The notes below the pieces were generated by a model. The model was not told where the DNA came from. It did not search any database and saw only the letters and a list, made by a program, of their open reading frames with translations. Below, in pieces: positions 17,790-26,476 of a stretch of DNA of 64,000 nucleotides. The translations under genes and the position numbers were made by a program. The DNA is taken from the NCBI RefSeq assembly GCF_006716465.1, contig NZ_VFPB01000002.1, positions 372,001 to 436,000 on the forward strand, in the 5' to 3' direction. This stretch comes from Pseudoxanthomonas sp. 3HH-4 (GTDB lineage Bacteria > Pseudomonadota > Gammaproteobacteria > Xanthomonadales > Xanthomonadaceae). Each line of letters starts with the position of its first letter. Position 1 is the stretch's first letter.

Positions 17790-18296
17790 ATGCTCAACAT
17801 CACTCCGTTCGGCTGGTTCCATACCGCCATCAGCCTGGTCTCGCTGTTCGGCGGCCTGTACGCGCTTCTGCGCTACCACGACATCCGCTATGCAACCCCG
17901 CTTGGCAAGACCTACACCTGGTTCACCGTGGCGACCTGCATCACCAGTTTCTTCCTGATGCGCACGGGCAAGTTGAGTGAGGCACACGGACTGACCGTGC
18001 TGACGCTGATCGTGCTGGCCGCCGCGTGGCTACTCGGCCGAAACGCCATCGCCGGCTCATGGCGGCACGTCTTCTCATCGCTGGCGTTCACGCTGACCGT
18101 GTACTTCCATTTCATCCCGGGCTTCACCGAGACGCTGACGCGGGTGCCGATCGGCGCGCCGCTGGTATCCGGCCCGCAGGATCCCTTGCTGCAGAAGCTA
18201 GTGGGCGGTGCGTTCTTGGCATTCCTGGTGGTGATGGCGCTGCAGGTGCGCGCATTGCGCCGCGGACGCACGACGCTGGCCCAGCCCGCGACCTGA
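17790..18296 (+). CDS. Multi-pass inner-membrane protein, unknown function
   Basis: 168 residues with five predicted membrane helices: FHTAISLVSLFGGLYALL, TWFTVATCITSFFLM, GLTVLTLIVLAAAWLLG, VFSSLAFTLTVYFHFIPG and LVGGAFLAFLVVMALQV. Histidines and acidic residues sit inside or near helices (ALLRYHD, YFHFIPGFTE), which could bind heme or metal, but I do not recognise the family. The start ATG follows GAGGAAC, and only 10 bp separate it from the propeller gene, so the two are likely co-transcribed. Confidence 0.75.
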   Translation: MLNITPFGWFHTAISLVSLFGGLYALLRYHDIRYATPLGKTYTWFTVATCITSFFLMRTGKLSEAHGLTVLTLIVLAAAWLLGRNAIAGSWRHVFSSLAFTLTVYFHFIPGFTETLTRVPIGAPLVSGPQDPLLQKLVGGAFLAFLVVMALQVRALRRGRTTLAQPAT

Positions 18297-18312
18297 GCCG
18301 GCTTATGCGGCC

Positions 18313-18846
18313 ATGCTGACCGCGTTGCCCACGCTGGACGCCCTGCTCGCCGCGCACACAGAGTCATTGGGTGAAGACGCCACCGGGTATCGCCACCACG
18401 CGTACCGGGTGGCGAACTTCTACTGGCAGCTGGCGCCCGGCGATGCGGATGCGCTCGAGAAGTTGAACATCGCCGTAGCCTTCCACGATCTCGGTATCTG
18501 GACAGCCGGCACGTTCGACTACCTGGCGCCGTCGCGCCAGCTGGCGCGCGCGCATCTGCAGGCCGTCGGCCGCGCAGACTGGTGCGAAGAAGTCGAGGCC
18601 ATGATCGATGCGCACCACAGGATCCGCGACACGCCAGCCGGTACGCACGCCAGCGTGGAAGCGTTCCGTCGCGCGGACTGGATCGACGTCAGCCGCGGCG
18701 CCCATCGCTTCGGGCTTACCCGCGCCGACGTGCGCAAGGTGATGGATGCCTTCCCGAATGCCGGCTTCCACCTGCGCCTGGCAGTGCTCACCCTGCAACG
18801 GCTGCGCCGGCATCCGTTCGATCCCCTGCCGATGATGCGCTGGTGA
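18313..18846 (+). CDS. HD-domain phosphohydrolase-like protein
   Basis: 177 residues. The metal-ligand pattern of the HD superfamily is visible: YRHHAYRV (first His), AFHDLGIW (His-Asp), IDAHHRI and RRADWID. HD proteins hydrolyse phosphate esters or nucleotides in the cytoplasm. The substrate cannot be deduced. The gene starts 16 bp after the previous stop, so it probably belongs to the propeller/membrane-protein transcript. Confidence 0.8.
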   Translation: MLTALPTLDALLAAHTESLGEDATGYRHHAYRVANFYWQLAPGDADALEKLNIAVAFHDLGIWTAGTFDYLAPSRQLARAHLQAVGRADWCEEVEAMIDAHHRIRDTPAGTHASVEAFRRADWIDVSRGAHRFGLTRADVRKVMDAFPNAGFHLRLAVLTLQRLRRHPFDPLPMMRW

Positions 18847-18883
18847 GGCGATGGGCCTGACTTGCCCAGCCGACGGACGGCCG

Positions 18884-18912
18884 TTGACTTATATAGTTAG
18901 GACTCCTAACTT
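18884..18912 (+). promoter_or_regulatory. Promoter with embedded MarR palindrome; likely leaderless
   Basis: TTGACT (18884-18889), a 17-bp spacer and TAACTT (18907-18912) make a sigma-70 promoter. A perfect 17-bp palindrome AGTTAGGACTCCTAACT (18895-18911) lies across the spacer and -10 box. The -10 ends seven bases before the ATG at 18920, so transcription should start at or next to the A of the start codon, and no Shine-Dalgarno is visible. Binding of a MarR dimer here would block polymerase. Confidence 0.75.
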
Positions 18913-18919
18913 ATTCGCC

Positions 18920-19564
18920 ATGATCGATTACACCTTCCAGCGCAGGCAAGCCACTCGCGGCCTTGAACAGCTCGCCCACCTGGTGCGCGCGCAATCGTGG
19001 CGCCAGGACGGCACACCTTCGCTGCCGCCGACGCAGGCCGCTGTGCTGCGCATGCTGCAAGGTGTGCAGGACGGCCTGCGCGCCCGCCAGATCGCGGAGC
19101 GCCTGGGCGTGTCGCCGGCCAGCCTCAGCGATTCGCTGAAAGCCCTGGAGACCAAGCAATGGATCCGCCGCGTGCCCGATCCCGAGGATCGACGCGCATC
19201 CTTCGTGCGACTCACATCATCCGGCTCGCGCCTGGCCACGCAGTTGCAGCGTCCGGACCAGGGCATGGGCTCGCTGGTCGAATCGCTGGGCGAAGCAGAC
19301 CTCGGCGCCCTGTTGCGCGTCACCCAACTGCTGGTGAACGAAGCGCAGGAACAAGGCCTGGCCACTGGGCTGCGGACCTGCCTGGGCTGCGAGTTCTTCC
19401 GTCCGTTCGCTTCGGGCGAACCGGATGCGCCGCATGTCTGCGCCTTCCTCGGCACTTCGTTCGGCGATGCAGAACTGCGCATGGACTGCGCGGAACAGGA
19501 ACCCGCCGATGACGCACAACGGCTAGGAAGCGTGGCTCGCTTCCGCCAACCGACTCCGCCGTAG
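18920..19564 (+). CDS. MarR-family regulator with Cys-rich C-terminal extension
   Basis: 214 residues. The winged-helix domain (about 10-125) includes ARQIAERLGVSPASLSDSLK and the wing RVPDPEDRRASFVRLT, typical of MarR. Beyond it is an extension with CLGC, then HVCAF and MDCAE, four cysteines plus a histidine arranged as a metal or redox site. The gene follows its own palindromic operator, implying autorepression. Downstream are a periplasmic protein and a CPGC redoxin, so a redox or metal stress signal is a reasonable inference. The function of the Cys extension is not known to me. Confidence 0.88.
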   Translation: MIDYTFQRRQATRGLEQLAHLVRAQSWRQDGTPSLPPTQAAVLRMLQGVQDGLRARQIAERLGVSPASLSDSLKALETKQWIRRVPDPEDRRASFVRLTSSGSRLATQLQRPDQGMGSLVESLGEADLGALLRVTQLLVNEAQEQGLATGLRTCLGCEFFRPFASGEPDAPHVCAFLGTSFGDAELRMDCAEQEPADDAQRLGSVARFRQPTPP

Positions 19565-19577
19565 GCGGAAACAAGAT

Positions 19578-19609
19578 GGGCGGCGCCCGACTGCAATCGG
19601 ACGCCGCCC
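19578..19609 (+). terminator. Hairpin between MarR gene and downstream gene
   Basis: GGGCGGCGCCCGA (19578-19590) pairs with TCGGACGCCGCCC (19597-19609) with one mismatch and a six-base loop, 13 bases after the MarR stop. There is no T-run and little room for another promoter before 19656, so it may act as a partial terminator that sets the ratio of regulator to downstream products. Confidence 0.5.
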
Positions 19610-19655
19610 GGTACCGCCCACCCACCCTGCAAGAGCAAGCAAGAGGAATTCGATT

Positions 19656-20432
19656 ATGCGCCAGAACACTTCCCGCAAAAAAACATCCACCACACGCTTT
19701 GCGCTGGCCGCCGCACTGGCGCTGGTCGTCGGCGGCCTGCAGGCCCATGACGGCACGTCGCACACCGGCGGCATCAAGCCCGCCGCCGACAAGGCCGTGG
19801 TCGCCGATTTCGACATCGTGCACACCAAGATCACCACCGAGAAGAACATCGCCACCTTCCACATGGCCGTGTCCGGCAAGGCCGGCAAGAGCACGCCCGC
19901 CGCCACCGGCAGGCTGGCCGGCAGCGATGTGTTCTCCTACGTGTGGCCGACCACGATCGACCCGTACGAGGTCGGCTTCGAGAAAGGCGCCGGCATCCTG
20001 GCGATGGCGGTCACTGCGCATCCGGATTTCGACGATACGCCGCTGTACGACGAGAACGGCGACGGCAAGCTCGATAACGACGGCAACCTCTGGCACAGCC
20101 ACTGGGTCGTGTTGAAGCCCAACGAGGCTTGTGGTCCCGGCGCGCTGGCGGTGGTCGATATTCCCGAAGGCAGCAAACCGCGTCTGCCGAAGACCTGGCC
20201 GGGTTTCCCGATCCTGCTCGACAGCCCGGGCTGGAGCCCCACGCTCAACGCCGAGACGGTGGAAGTGAAGGTGCCGTTCGACGACATCGGCGTGGTCGCC
20301 GCGGGCAGCTTCGACGGCGTCACCGCCGGCCTGCGCGTCAATGCCAGCGTGCATGTGCCGCTGCTGTGCGTGGTGGACGTGTTCAAGGTCGCCTCCGGCA
20401 ACCTGAGCCTGCCCGGCAAACCCAACCAGTAA
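19656..20432 (+). CDS. Exported protein of unknown function in MarR/redoxin module
   Basis: 258 residues. A signal peptide (TRFALAAALALVVGGLQA, cleaved before HDGT) directs export. The mature protein is rich in beta strands and contains a Ca-binding-like loop DENGDGKLDNDGN and a His-containing LWHSHWVV. I do not recognise a named family. AGAGGAA precedes the ATG. Placement between a MarR regulator and a thiol redoxin suggests an envelope role in the same stress response; this is inference. Confidence 0.75.
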   Translation: MRQNTSRKKTSTTRFALAAALALVVGGLQAHDGTSHTGGIKPAADKAVVADFDIVHTKITTEKNIATFHMAVSGKAGKSTPAATGRLAGSDVFSYVWPTTIDPYEVGFEKGAGILAMAVTAHPDFDDTPLYDENGDGKLDNDGNLWHSHWVVLKPNEACGPGALAVVDIPEGSKPRLPKTWPGFPILLDSPGWSPTLNAETVEVKVPFDDIGVVAAGSFDGVTAGLRVNASVHVPLLCVVDVFKVASGNLSLPGKPNQ

Positions 20433-20505
20433 CCCGCTGCACGCGCGATGCTGCGACGGTCCGGTTTCCGGGCCGTCTGCTGCCGCGCTTCACGAGACCA
20501 CTCCC

Positions 20506-21072
20506 ATGACAATGCAAACCCGACCGGCGCCACCCTGGCAGGTGGACCGCTGGTTCAACACACCCGAAACCCTCACCCTGGAATCCCTGCGCGGCAAGGT
20601 CATCGTGCTGGAAGCCTTCCAGATGCTCTGCCCCGGCTGCGTGTCGCACGGCCTGCCGCAGGCGGCGCGCGTGCATGCCACGTTCCCCGACGACCAGGTC
20701 GCGGTGATCGGACTGCATACCGTGTTCGAACACCATGACGCGATGACGCCGGTATCGCTGCAGGCCTTCCTGCACGAATACCGCATCGGTTTCCCGGTCG
20801 GCGTGGACCGCCCCGGCACGCAGGGCCCGATTCCGCAAACGATGGAGGCCTACGCCATGCGCGGCACGCCGACGCTGGTCCTCATCGACGCACGCGGCCG
20901 GATCCGCCACCAGCACTTCGGCCAGGTCAACGACCTGGTGCTGGGTGCGCAGATCGCAGCGCTGGTGCATGAAGCGGAAGCCACCACACGATCGCTGCCG
21001 CCATCGCATCCGACGGAACAGGCGTCCACCTGTGATGCCGACGGATGCCGCGTGGAACCGCTCCGCGTCTGA
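20506..21072 (+). CDS. Thioredoxin-like redoxin (TlpA/AhpC-like) with CPGC site
   Basis: 188 residues. The thioredoxin fold is indicated by LRGKVIVLEAFQMLCPGC near residue 45, the cis-Pro region RGTPTLVLIDARGRI and the intervening helix-strand pattern. No signal peptide is visible, so it should be cytoplasmic. The last 35 residues contain TCDADGC, a second CxxxxC pair that may be an accessory thiol site. It likely reduces peroxides or disulfides as the effector of the MarR-controlled module. Confidence 0.82.
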   Translation: MTMQTRPAPPWQVDRWFNTPETLTLESLRGKVIVLEAFQMLCPGCVSHGLPQAARVHATFPDDQVAVIGLHTVFEHHDAMTPVSLQAFLHEYRIGFPVGVDRPGTQGPIPQTMEAYAMRGTPTLVLIDARGRIRHQHFGQVNDLVLGAQIAALVHEAEATTRSLPPSHPTEQASTCDADGCRVEPLRV

Positions 21073-21102
21073 CGGCGCGCTGCGGCCGCACGACCCGACG
21101 TA

Positions 21103-23841
21103 TCAACGCAGCCGTTCGCAGACCACCGAACGACGCGCAAACAGGGGGCACGCGATCGTGGCCGGTGCCGCGGCCGTAGTTGAAACGGGCGCAGGCATGG
21201 AGGCAGTCGGCATGGCGATGGCCGGGACGGGCGCGTGCACGCGCACTTCTTCCTGCGGCGCGCCGAACCACCGGTGCGCGATCACGGCCGCCCTCGCCGT
21301 CCATGACTGGACGACCTGCTGGATGCGCCGGATCGCGACCCGTGGCTGCCATGTCCGCACCCAGCGCGCGCCGCGCGCCATCACGCCCGTCTCACGGGTA
21401 TCGATGGCCATCGGCGTACCGGCCGTGGGCAAGCGCGGTTCGCCGGTCGATGCCGCGATATTCGCCACCAGCGGGACGAGCGGCGCGCTGCCGCCCGCAC
21501 GGGATGGCACTAGGGGTTGACCGCCATTGATGCGCAGTCCGACCTTGCGCCCGGTGCCGAGGCGCACGTACACGCCACTGTTGCCCTCGCGCAGCACCAG
21601 GTCCAGGTGACCATCGCCGTTGACGTCACCGACCGCGACGGGATTGAACGCATAGTTGTACATGCCGCCACCCGAGTACCGCGCCTCGGTGGTCAGGCCT
21701 CGCGAAGGACTCTGCTGGAAGTAGCCGACTGAAGAATTGTTGACGTGGAGGACGATCAGGTCCTGCAGCCCATCGCGATCAATGTCCGCGATCAGCAGAT
21801 TGTCGGGTTCGGGGGCCGTCGCAAGCGGGATTCTCTGGAATTGCCCCGCGAAGCGCTGGTAGAGAACGAGGATGTCCGCATTCGTCCTGGTGCGATTACG
21901 CGTGACGGCGATGTCGAGCATGCCATCGCCATCCAGGTCCCCGACCGCCAGATGGGCTTTTCCGGCACCAGGCGCGGGATAGAGGGCGGGAGGCAGGAAA
22001 CCGGACTGGCCGTCGTGGATGAGCAGTGCGGCACCGCCATCGTCCGCGGCGGCGAAGGCGTAGGCCAGCACGAGGTCGGGCAGTCCGTCCCCGTTGAAGT
22101 CACCCGCCGCCATGCTGCCGAACGGGAGGTGTGGCAGCGCGATGAAATGCCGCCGGACAGCCTGCGCACCACCGCCGGCGTAGATGCTCACGCCCACCTG
22201 CGCGCTGCCGGGGGCCTCCAGGCTGCGTGCGACGACATCCTTGCTGCCATCGCGATTGACGTCCATGACCAGCAGCCGGTCCGCGGGCACGCCATGGGCA
22301 CCGCTGAACGACGTCCGCCAGAACTGTCCGGATCGCGATCCCGCGATCAGACCAATGCCATCCCCTTGCGCCACCAGGATGTCGACGATGCGGTCGCCGT
22401 CCATGTCGGCGACCGCCAAGCCGCCTCCGTGGAAATCCGTGACCGAGGAAGGACGGACGACGGCCGGGAAGTCGACGTAGACGGGCGGCGACAATGTGCC
22501 CTGCGCCGTCTGCAGCATGATGCCCACCCTGCTCGGGATACTGTTGCTGTACTCCGTCGTTGCGTCCTTGGCCGTGGAGAAAGCCACATCGTCGCGGCCG
22601 TCTCCATTGAAGTCGCCGGTCACCATGTCCTTGTAGAAGTTGCTGTACCGGTTGACCTGGCCATGGAAGGCACCGATACCGGGTGGCGGCTCGGGATGCG
22701 GAACCGGACTGAGTCGACGGACACGGGCGTTGTACCGGTCCGCGATCAGCAGGTTGCCTGCGGCATCCAGTGCGATGCCCGACGGGCCTGAGAGCAACGC
22801 CCCGGTGGCCGGCCCGCCGTCGCCGCCGAAACCGTAGGTGGTGCTCCGCTGGCCATCGCGCGTGTCCTGCGTGCCCGCCACGTGATGCATCCCGCCTTCC
22901 GGCGTCACCATCTGGATGGTGTGGCTGGTAGAGACGTAGACATCGCCTCGCCCATCGACCGCGATGTCGCGAACGTCGCTCATAGCGCTGGTGGCGGCCG
23001 GATCCCCGCTGAACATGCCATTGCCCGCCACCATCACGATGGTTCCGTAGCGGTCTATCCGGCTGACCACGAAACCACTCACCACATAGATCTCGCCTTG
23101 TGGCGAAACAGCCAGGCCCGTCGGGTTACCAAGATAGGCTTGCGTGGCTGGCCCGCCCATGTTGCCAAAGCTGTCCGATCCCGTGCCGGCGATGGTGGTG
23201 ATCGTGCCGTTGGGTGTCAGCCTGCGCAGACGATGGTTGCCGAAATCGGAGATGTAAAGATTGCCCGCCGCATCCAATTCGACATCGGCGGGATCGTACA
23301 GCATGGCCGCCGTGCCTGGACCGCCGTCGCCGCTGTAGCCACGCGTACCGGTGCCCGCGACGGTGGAAATGGCCCCGCTCGGCGCGACCTTGCGGATGCA
23401 TGAACCCGCATGGTCGGCGATGTAGAGGGTTCCATCCGCATCGACGGCGATCGCCGCCGGCTTCATTCCTGCCGCTGTCGCGGCACCGCCATCGCCGCTG
23501 TACGTCGCCGAGCCGTTTCCCGCGACGGTGGTGATGGTTCCGTCAGCCGAGATCCTTCGTACCCGAGCATGCGCAAAATCGGCGACGTAAATGTTGCCGC
23601 TGCCGTCGATGGCGACATCCACCGGCGCTCCCAACATAGCCTGCGTCGCTGGCCCACCGTCACCCTGTTGGCTTCCCCCCCCCGCCACGCTCACCAGGGT
23701 TGGAGGTATCGACGACGATGCTTGGACCAGCATCGGCAAAACTATGAGCAGCACCAGGCCCTTGAGGCCATGCCGCCCTTTTCCCATCCGTGCCGCGCCT
23801 CGAGCATGCGCACGGGTTTCGCCGCGTCCCTGCAGATCCAT
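21103..23841 (-). CDS. Large exported NHL-repeat plus FG-GAP/VCBS-repeat protein
   Basis: 912 residues. After an N-terminal hydrophobic segment (LKGLVLLIVLPMLVQASS) come five or six NHL repeats (about 45-365) of the form VAGNG...GDGG...A, each with a LDAAGNLYIAD-like strand, making one propeller. A second half (about 375-775) holds about seven FG-GAP/VCBS units with GDFNGDGRDD-like Ca-binding loops. A Pro/Ala-rich tail follows. It is probably a cell-surface or periplasmic recognition protein. The start at 23841 is backed by GGGAGG; the frame is open to 24030 but without a ribosome site. Confidence 0.85.
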   Translation of the reverse strand: MDLQGRGETRAHARGAARMGKGRHGLKGLVLLIVLPMLVQASSSIPPTLVSVAGGGSQQGDGGPATQAMLGAPVDVAIDGSGNIYVADFAHARVRRISADGTITTVAGNGSATYSGDGGAATAAGMKPAAIAVDADGTLYIADHAGSCIRKVAPSGAISTVAGTGTRGYSGDGGPGTAAMLYDPADVELDAAGNLYISDFGNHRLRRLTPNGTITTIAGTGSDSFGNMGGPATQAYLGNPTGLAVSPQGEIYVVSGFVVSRIDRYGTIVMVAGNGMFSGDPAATSAMSDVRDIAVDGRGDVYVSTSHTIQMVTPEGGMHHVAGTQDTRDGQRSTTYGFGGDGGPATGALLSGPSGIALDAAGNLLIADRYNARVRRLSPVPHPEPPPGIGAFHGQVNRYSNFYKDMVTGDFNGDGRDDVAFSTAKDATTEYSNSIPSRVGIMLQTAQGTLSPPVYVDFPAVVRPSSVTDFHGGGLAVADMDGDRIVDILVAQGDGIGLIAGSRSGQFWRTSFSGAHGVPADRLLVMDVNRDGSKDVVARSLEAPGSAQVGVSIYAGGGAQAVRRHFIALPHLPFGSMAAGDFNGDGLPDLVLAYAFAAADDGGAALLIHDGQSGFLPPALYPAPGAGKAHLAVGDLDGDGMLDIAVTRNRTRTNADILVLYQRFAGQFQRIPLATAPEPDNLLIADIDRDGLQDLIVLHVNNSSVGYFQQSPSRGLTTEARYSGGGMYNYAFNPVAVGDVNGDGHLDLVLREGNSGVYVRLGTGRKVGLRINGGQPLVPSRAGGSAPLVPLVANIAASTGEPRLPTAGTPMAIDTRETGVMARGARWVRTWQPRVAIRRIQQVVQSWTARAAVIAHRWFGAPQEEVRVHAPVPAIAMPTASMPAPVSTTAAAPATIACPLFARRSVVCERLR

Positions 23842-24083
23842 AGCCCCTCCCTTTCGCCGCACTATAAGGACGTCGCTAGGCGCCGTCCATCGGCTCGGCT
23901 GGCCGGGCCTTTCCGAGCGCAGCGTTGGAGGAAGACAGGGCTTCACGGCGCGTTCGCGCCACTCAGGTTTGGATAGCACCATGCACCGCGCACCCGCCCC
24001 CTTCTCGCTGCTGCACCGTCTGGCCTTCATGGGACTGGGGATGGCGCTGGCGGCGCTCAGTGGGGCCCTGTTTCTCTAGAGGT

Positions 24084-24473
24084 TCAAGGTGCGGGGGTAT
24101 GCGGATCGAGTTCCGCCGCCCACGCGAGCGCCGTCGTGCGCTCCTCCTGTGCGAACGTGCGCGCCTCGGTATTCGGCAGCAGATGACCGGCGAACTCGGT
24201 GGCCGCCACCAGCCAGCGTTTGTCGGTGACGATCGCCGCGCGCGCGAAGCGGCCGAACTGGCCCAGCCGGGAGGCCGCATAGCGCAGGTCCTTGCCGACG
24301 GCGTCCAGCGAAACGCCGTGCATCTCGCTCAGGTCGCTGACCACGGCGATGCGCGGGAACCGCGCCAGACGCGTCTCCAGGTCCGCGATGCAGGCGTCGT
24401 AGTCCTCGCCCGTCAACTGACCGGTGAAACGATAGGCGCCGACATGCGGCGGACTGTCCAGGATCTCGATCAT
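24084..24473 (-). CDS. SpoIIAA-like (STAS fold) protein
   Basis: 129 residues. The pattern MIEILDSPPHVGAYRFTGQL, then DYDACIADLETRLARFPRIA and RAAIVTDKRWLVAATEFAGH matches the SpoIIAA-like domain, a lipid-binding STAS relative. Bacterial members are cytosolic or membrane-peripheral and mostly uncharacterised. It is 67 bp downstream of the start of nothing else on its strand except the hydroxylase gene, with which it may share a transcript. Confidence 0.75.
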   Translation of the reverse strand: MIEILDSPPHVGAYRFTGQLTGEDYDACIADLETRLARFPRIAVVSDLSEMHGVSLDAVGKDLRYAASRLGQFGRFARAAIVTDKRWLVAATEFAGHLLPNTEARTFAQEERTTALAWAAELDPHTPAP

Positions 24474-24540
24474 GCGGTCACTCCCTCATGCGGAAGCGGC
24501 GACCATAGCCGCCGCCGTGCACGAAGGCGTCAAGAAGACT

Positions 24541-25299
24541 TCACGAAACTGGATCGCGAGCCACGTCGCGCCCCATCATCATCTCGATGACCCGCGCGGA
24601 ACCGCCTTCGTGGAAACCCGTCTGCGGAGCGAAGCCGCGCGGGTTGTGGAAGGTGCCGAACAGCAGGTCGAACACCGGCAATTCGGAATAGTTCTGCCGG
24701 TGCAGGCCACGCGCGTGGTGCCACGAGTGCATCTCGGGGCGCTCGACGAACCAGCCCAGCCAGCGTGGCGTGTTTACGTTGGCATGGGTCAGCATCGCCA
24801 GCAGCGTGGCCGCCAGCAGTGCAAACGTGGTCGCCTCCGGACTCAGCCCGACGACCAGCGTCAGCGCGAGACTGCCGACGGCGGTCCAGCCCAGCGTATC
24901 GAGCGGACTGAACCAGAACGTGCTGAACGTATCCAGCCGCTCCGCACTGTGATGCAGCTGGTGGCCGAAGCGCCACAGCACGTCGCTGGCATGCAATGCA
25001 CGGTGCCACGCGTACGCGAGTGCCTGGTACACCAGCAGGCCGACCAGTCCGCCCAGCGGCCACGCCAGATGGCTCAGGTCGACCAGCTGCAGCGGCAGCA
25101 GGTACTGCGTCCACAGCATCGGCAGATACGAAGACAGCAGGAAGTAGAACACCGCCGCCAGCAGGCCCCGCGTGCGCCAGCGCGCGACGCGCGGGAGTAC
25201 GCGCGCGGGGACGAGCGCCTCCCACAGCATCAGCACGGCATACATGCCGAAGAAGGCGAACGACAGGGGATGAAGCAGGAGTTCGAGGGGCGATGGCAT
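24541..25299 (-). CDS. Sterol desaturase/fatty-acid hydroxylase superfamily membrane enzyme
   Basis: 252 residues, four to five membrane helices and the eight-histidine signature of di-iron membrane oxygenases: HRALH, HQLHH, a third His near LTHAN and HSWHH. Such enzymes use O2 to hydroxylate or desaturate lipids at the cytoplasmic face of the inner membrane. The natural lipid is unknown. The gene is divergent from the GlxA-like regulator across 100 bp, so that regulator may control it. Confidence 0.88.
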   Translation of the reverse strand: MPSPLELLLHPLSFAFFGMYAVLMLWEALVPARVLPRVARWRTRGLLAAVFYFLLSSYLPMLWTQYLLPLQLVDLSHLAWPLGGLVGLLVYQALAYAWHRALHASDVLWRFGHQLHHSAERLDTFSTFWFSPLDTLGWTAVGSLALTLVVGLSPEATTFALLAATLLAMLTHANVNTPRWLGWFVERPEMHSWHHARGLHRQNYSELPVFDLLFGTFHNPRGFAPQTGFHEGGSARVIEMMMGRDVARDPVS

Positions 25300-25399
25300 G
25301 ACGGCAGCAGCTCTGTTCTACTACGGGGGAGGCGGCACGATACGGGCCGCCACGCCCTGGCACCGCAGCCATTTCCGCCGCCAACCTGACATTTCCGTC

Positions 25400-26437
25400 A
25401 TGCCGCGCCGCGATCCCCCCACCATCGCCCTGCTCGCCACCCACGGTGCCGCCGCGTCGGTGCTGTACGGCATGTACGACCTGTTCAATTCCGCTGGTCG
25501 CGACTGGCCGGCGATGATCGGGGAGCCACCGGGTGCTTCGGTATTCCGTCCCATCGTGGTGGCGCGCGACACCACGCCCATGCCGGTCATCAACGGCATC
25601 GTGGTGACCCCGGAAGTCGCGATGCGCGACCTGCCCGCCCCGGACTTCATCTGCATCCCCGACCTGGCCATCTACCCGGGCGACATCGCCCTGCACGGCT
25701 ACGAAGAGGAAGCCCACTGGCTGCGCGACTGCCATGCCCGCGGCAGCGTGATCGCCGCCGCCTGCACCGGCGCGATGCTGCTGGCGGAAACCGGCCTGCT
25801 CGACGGCAGCGATGCCACCACGCATTGGGCGTACTGCGACGCGATGGCCGAGCGGCACCCCCGGGTGAAGGTCCATCCGCAACGCGTGGTGGTCACCGCC
25901 GGACCGGACCAGCGCCTGGTGATGGGAGGCGGGGGTTCCAGCTGGCAGGACCTGTCGCTGTACCTGATCGCGCGCGTGGCCGGCATCGAATGCGCCATGC
26001 AGACGGCGCGCGTATTCCTGATCGACTGGCACCAGACCGGCCAGCAGCCCTTCGCCAACCTCGCACGTACGCGCACCAATTCGGACACCGCGGTCACCCG
26101 GTCGCAGGTGTGGATCGCGCAGCACTACGACACGCCGGCGCCCGTCGCGGGCATGTTGCAGGCCAGCGGCCTGGCCGAGCGCACGTTCGCACGCCGGTTC
26201 CAGCAGGCGACGGGCCTGTCACCGCTCGAATATGTGCACACGCTGCGGTTGGAAGAAGCCAAGCAGCAGCTGGAAACCGGTGACGACGCCGTCGAAGCCA
26301 TCGCGCAGGCCGTGGGCTACGAGGACGCGGCTTACTTCAGCCGCCTGTTCCGGCGCAAGGTCGGCCTGTCACCCGCGCAGTACCGCCGGCGCTTCGGCGG
26401 CATGCGCCGCATGCTGCAACAGGCAGGCGCCCCCTAG
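25400..26437 (+). CDS. GlxA-type transcriptional regulator (DJ-1/PfpI domain plus AraC HTH)
   Basis: 345 residues. Residues 8-200 form a DJ-1/PfpI amidotransferase-like domain with the nucleophile-elbow motif AAACTGAMLLAETGLLDG. Residues 230-335 are an AraC double helix-turn-helix (SGLAERTFARRFQQATGLSP, then VGYEDAAYFSRLFRRKVGLS). GlxA-type proteins bind small nitrogenous ligands with the first domain. The ATG at 25400 begins MPRRDPPTIALL at the domain edge; the frame extends upstream to 25298 without support. Confidence 0.9.
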   Translation: MPRRDPPTIALLATHGAAASVLYGMYDLFNSAGRDWPAMIGEPPGASVFRPIVVARDTTPMPVINGIVVTPEVAMRDLPAPDFICIPDLAIYPGDIALHGYEEEAHWLRDCHARGSVIAAACTGAMLLAETGLLDGSDATTHWAYCDAMAERHPRVKVHPQRVVVTAGPDQRLVMGGGGSSWQDLSLYLIARVAGIECAMQTARVFLIDWHQTGQQPFANLARTRTNSDTAVTRSQVWIAQHYDTPAPVAGMLQASGLAERTFARRFQQATGLSPLEYVHTLRLEEAKQQLETGDDAVEAIAQAVGYEDAAYFSRLFRRKVGLSPAQYRRRFGGMRRMLQQAGAP

Positions 26438-26476
26438 CAACGCGCGGCCAGCTCGGTTCGCCACGCGCATCACGGA

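Noticed and set aside
22700..23700. Regularly spaced repeats suggesting a CRISPR-like array
   Set aside because: They are degenerate NHL codon repeats within a reading frame, not identical direct repeats with unique spacers.
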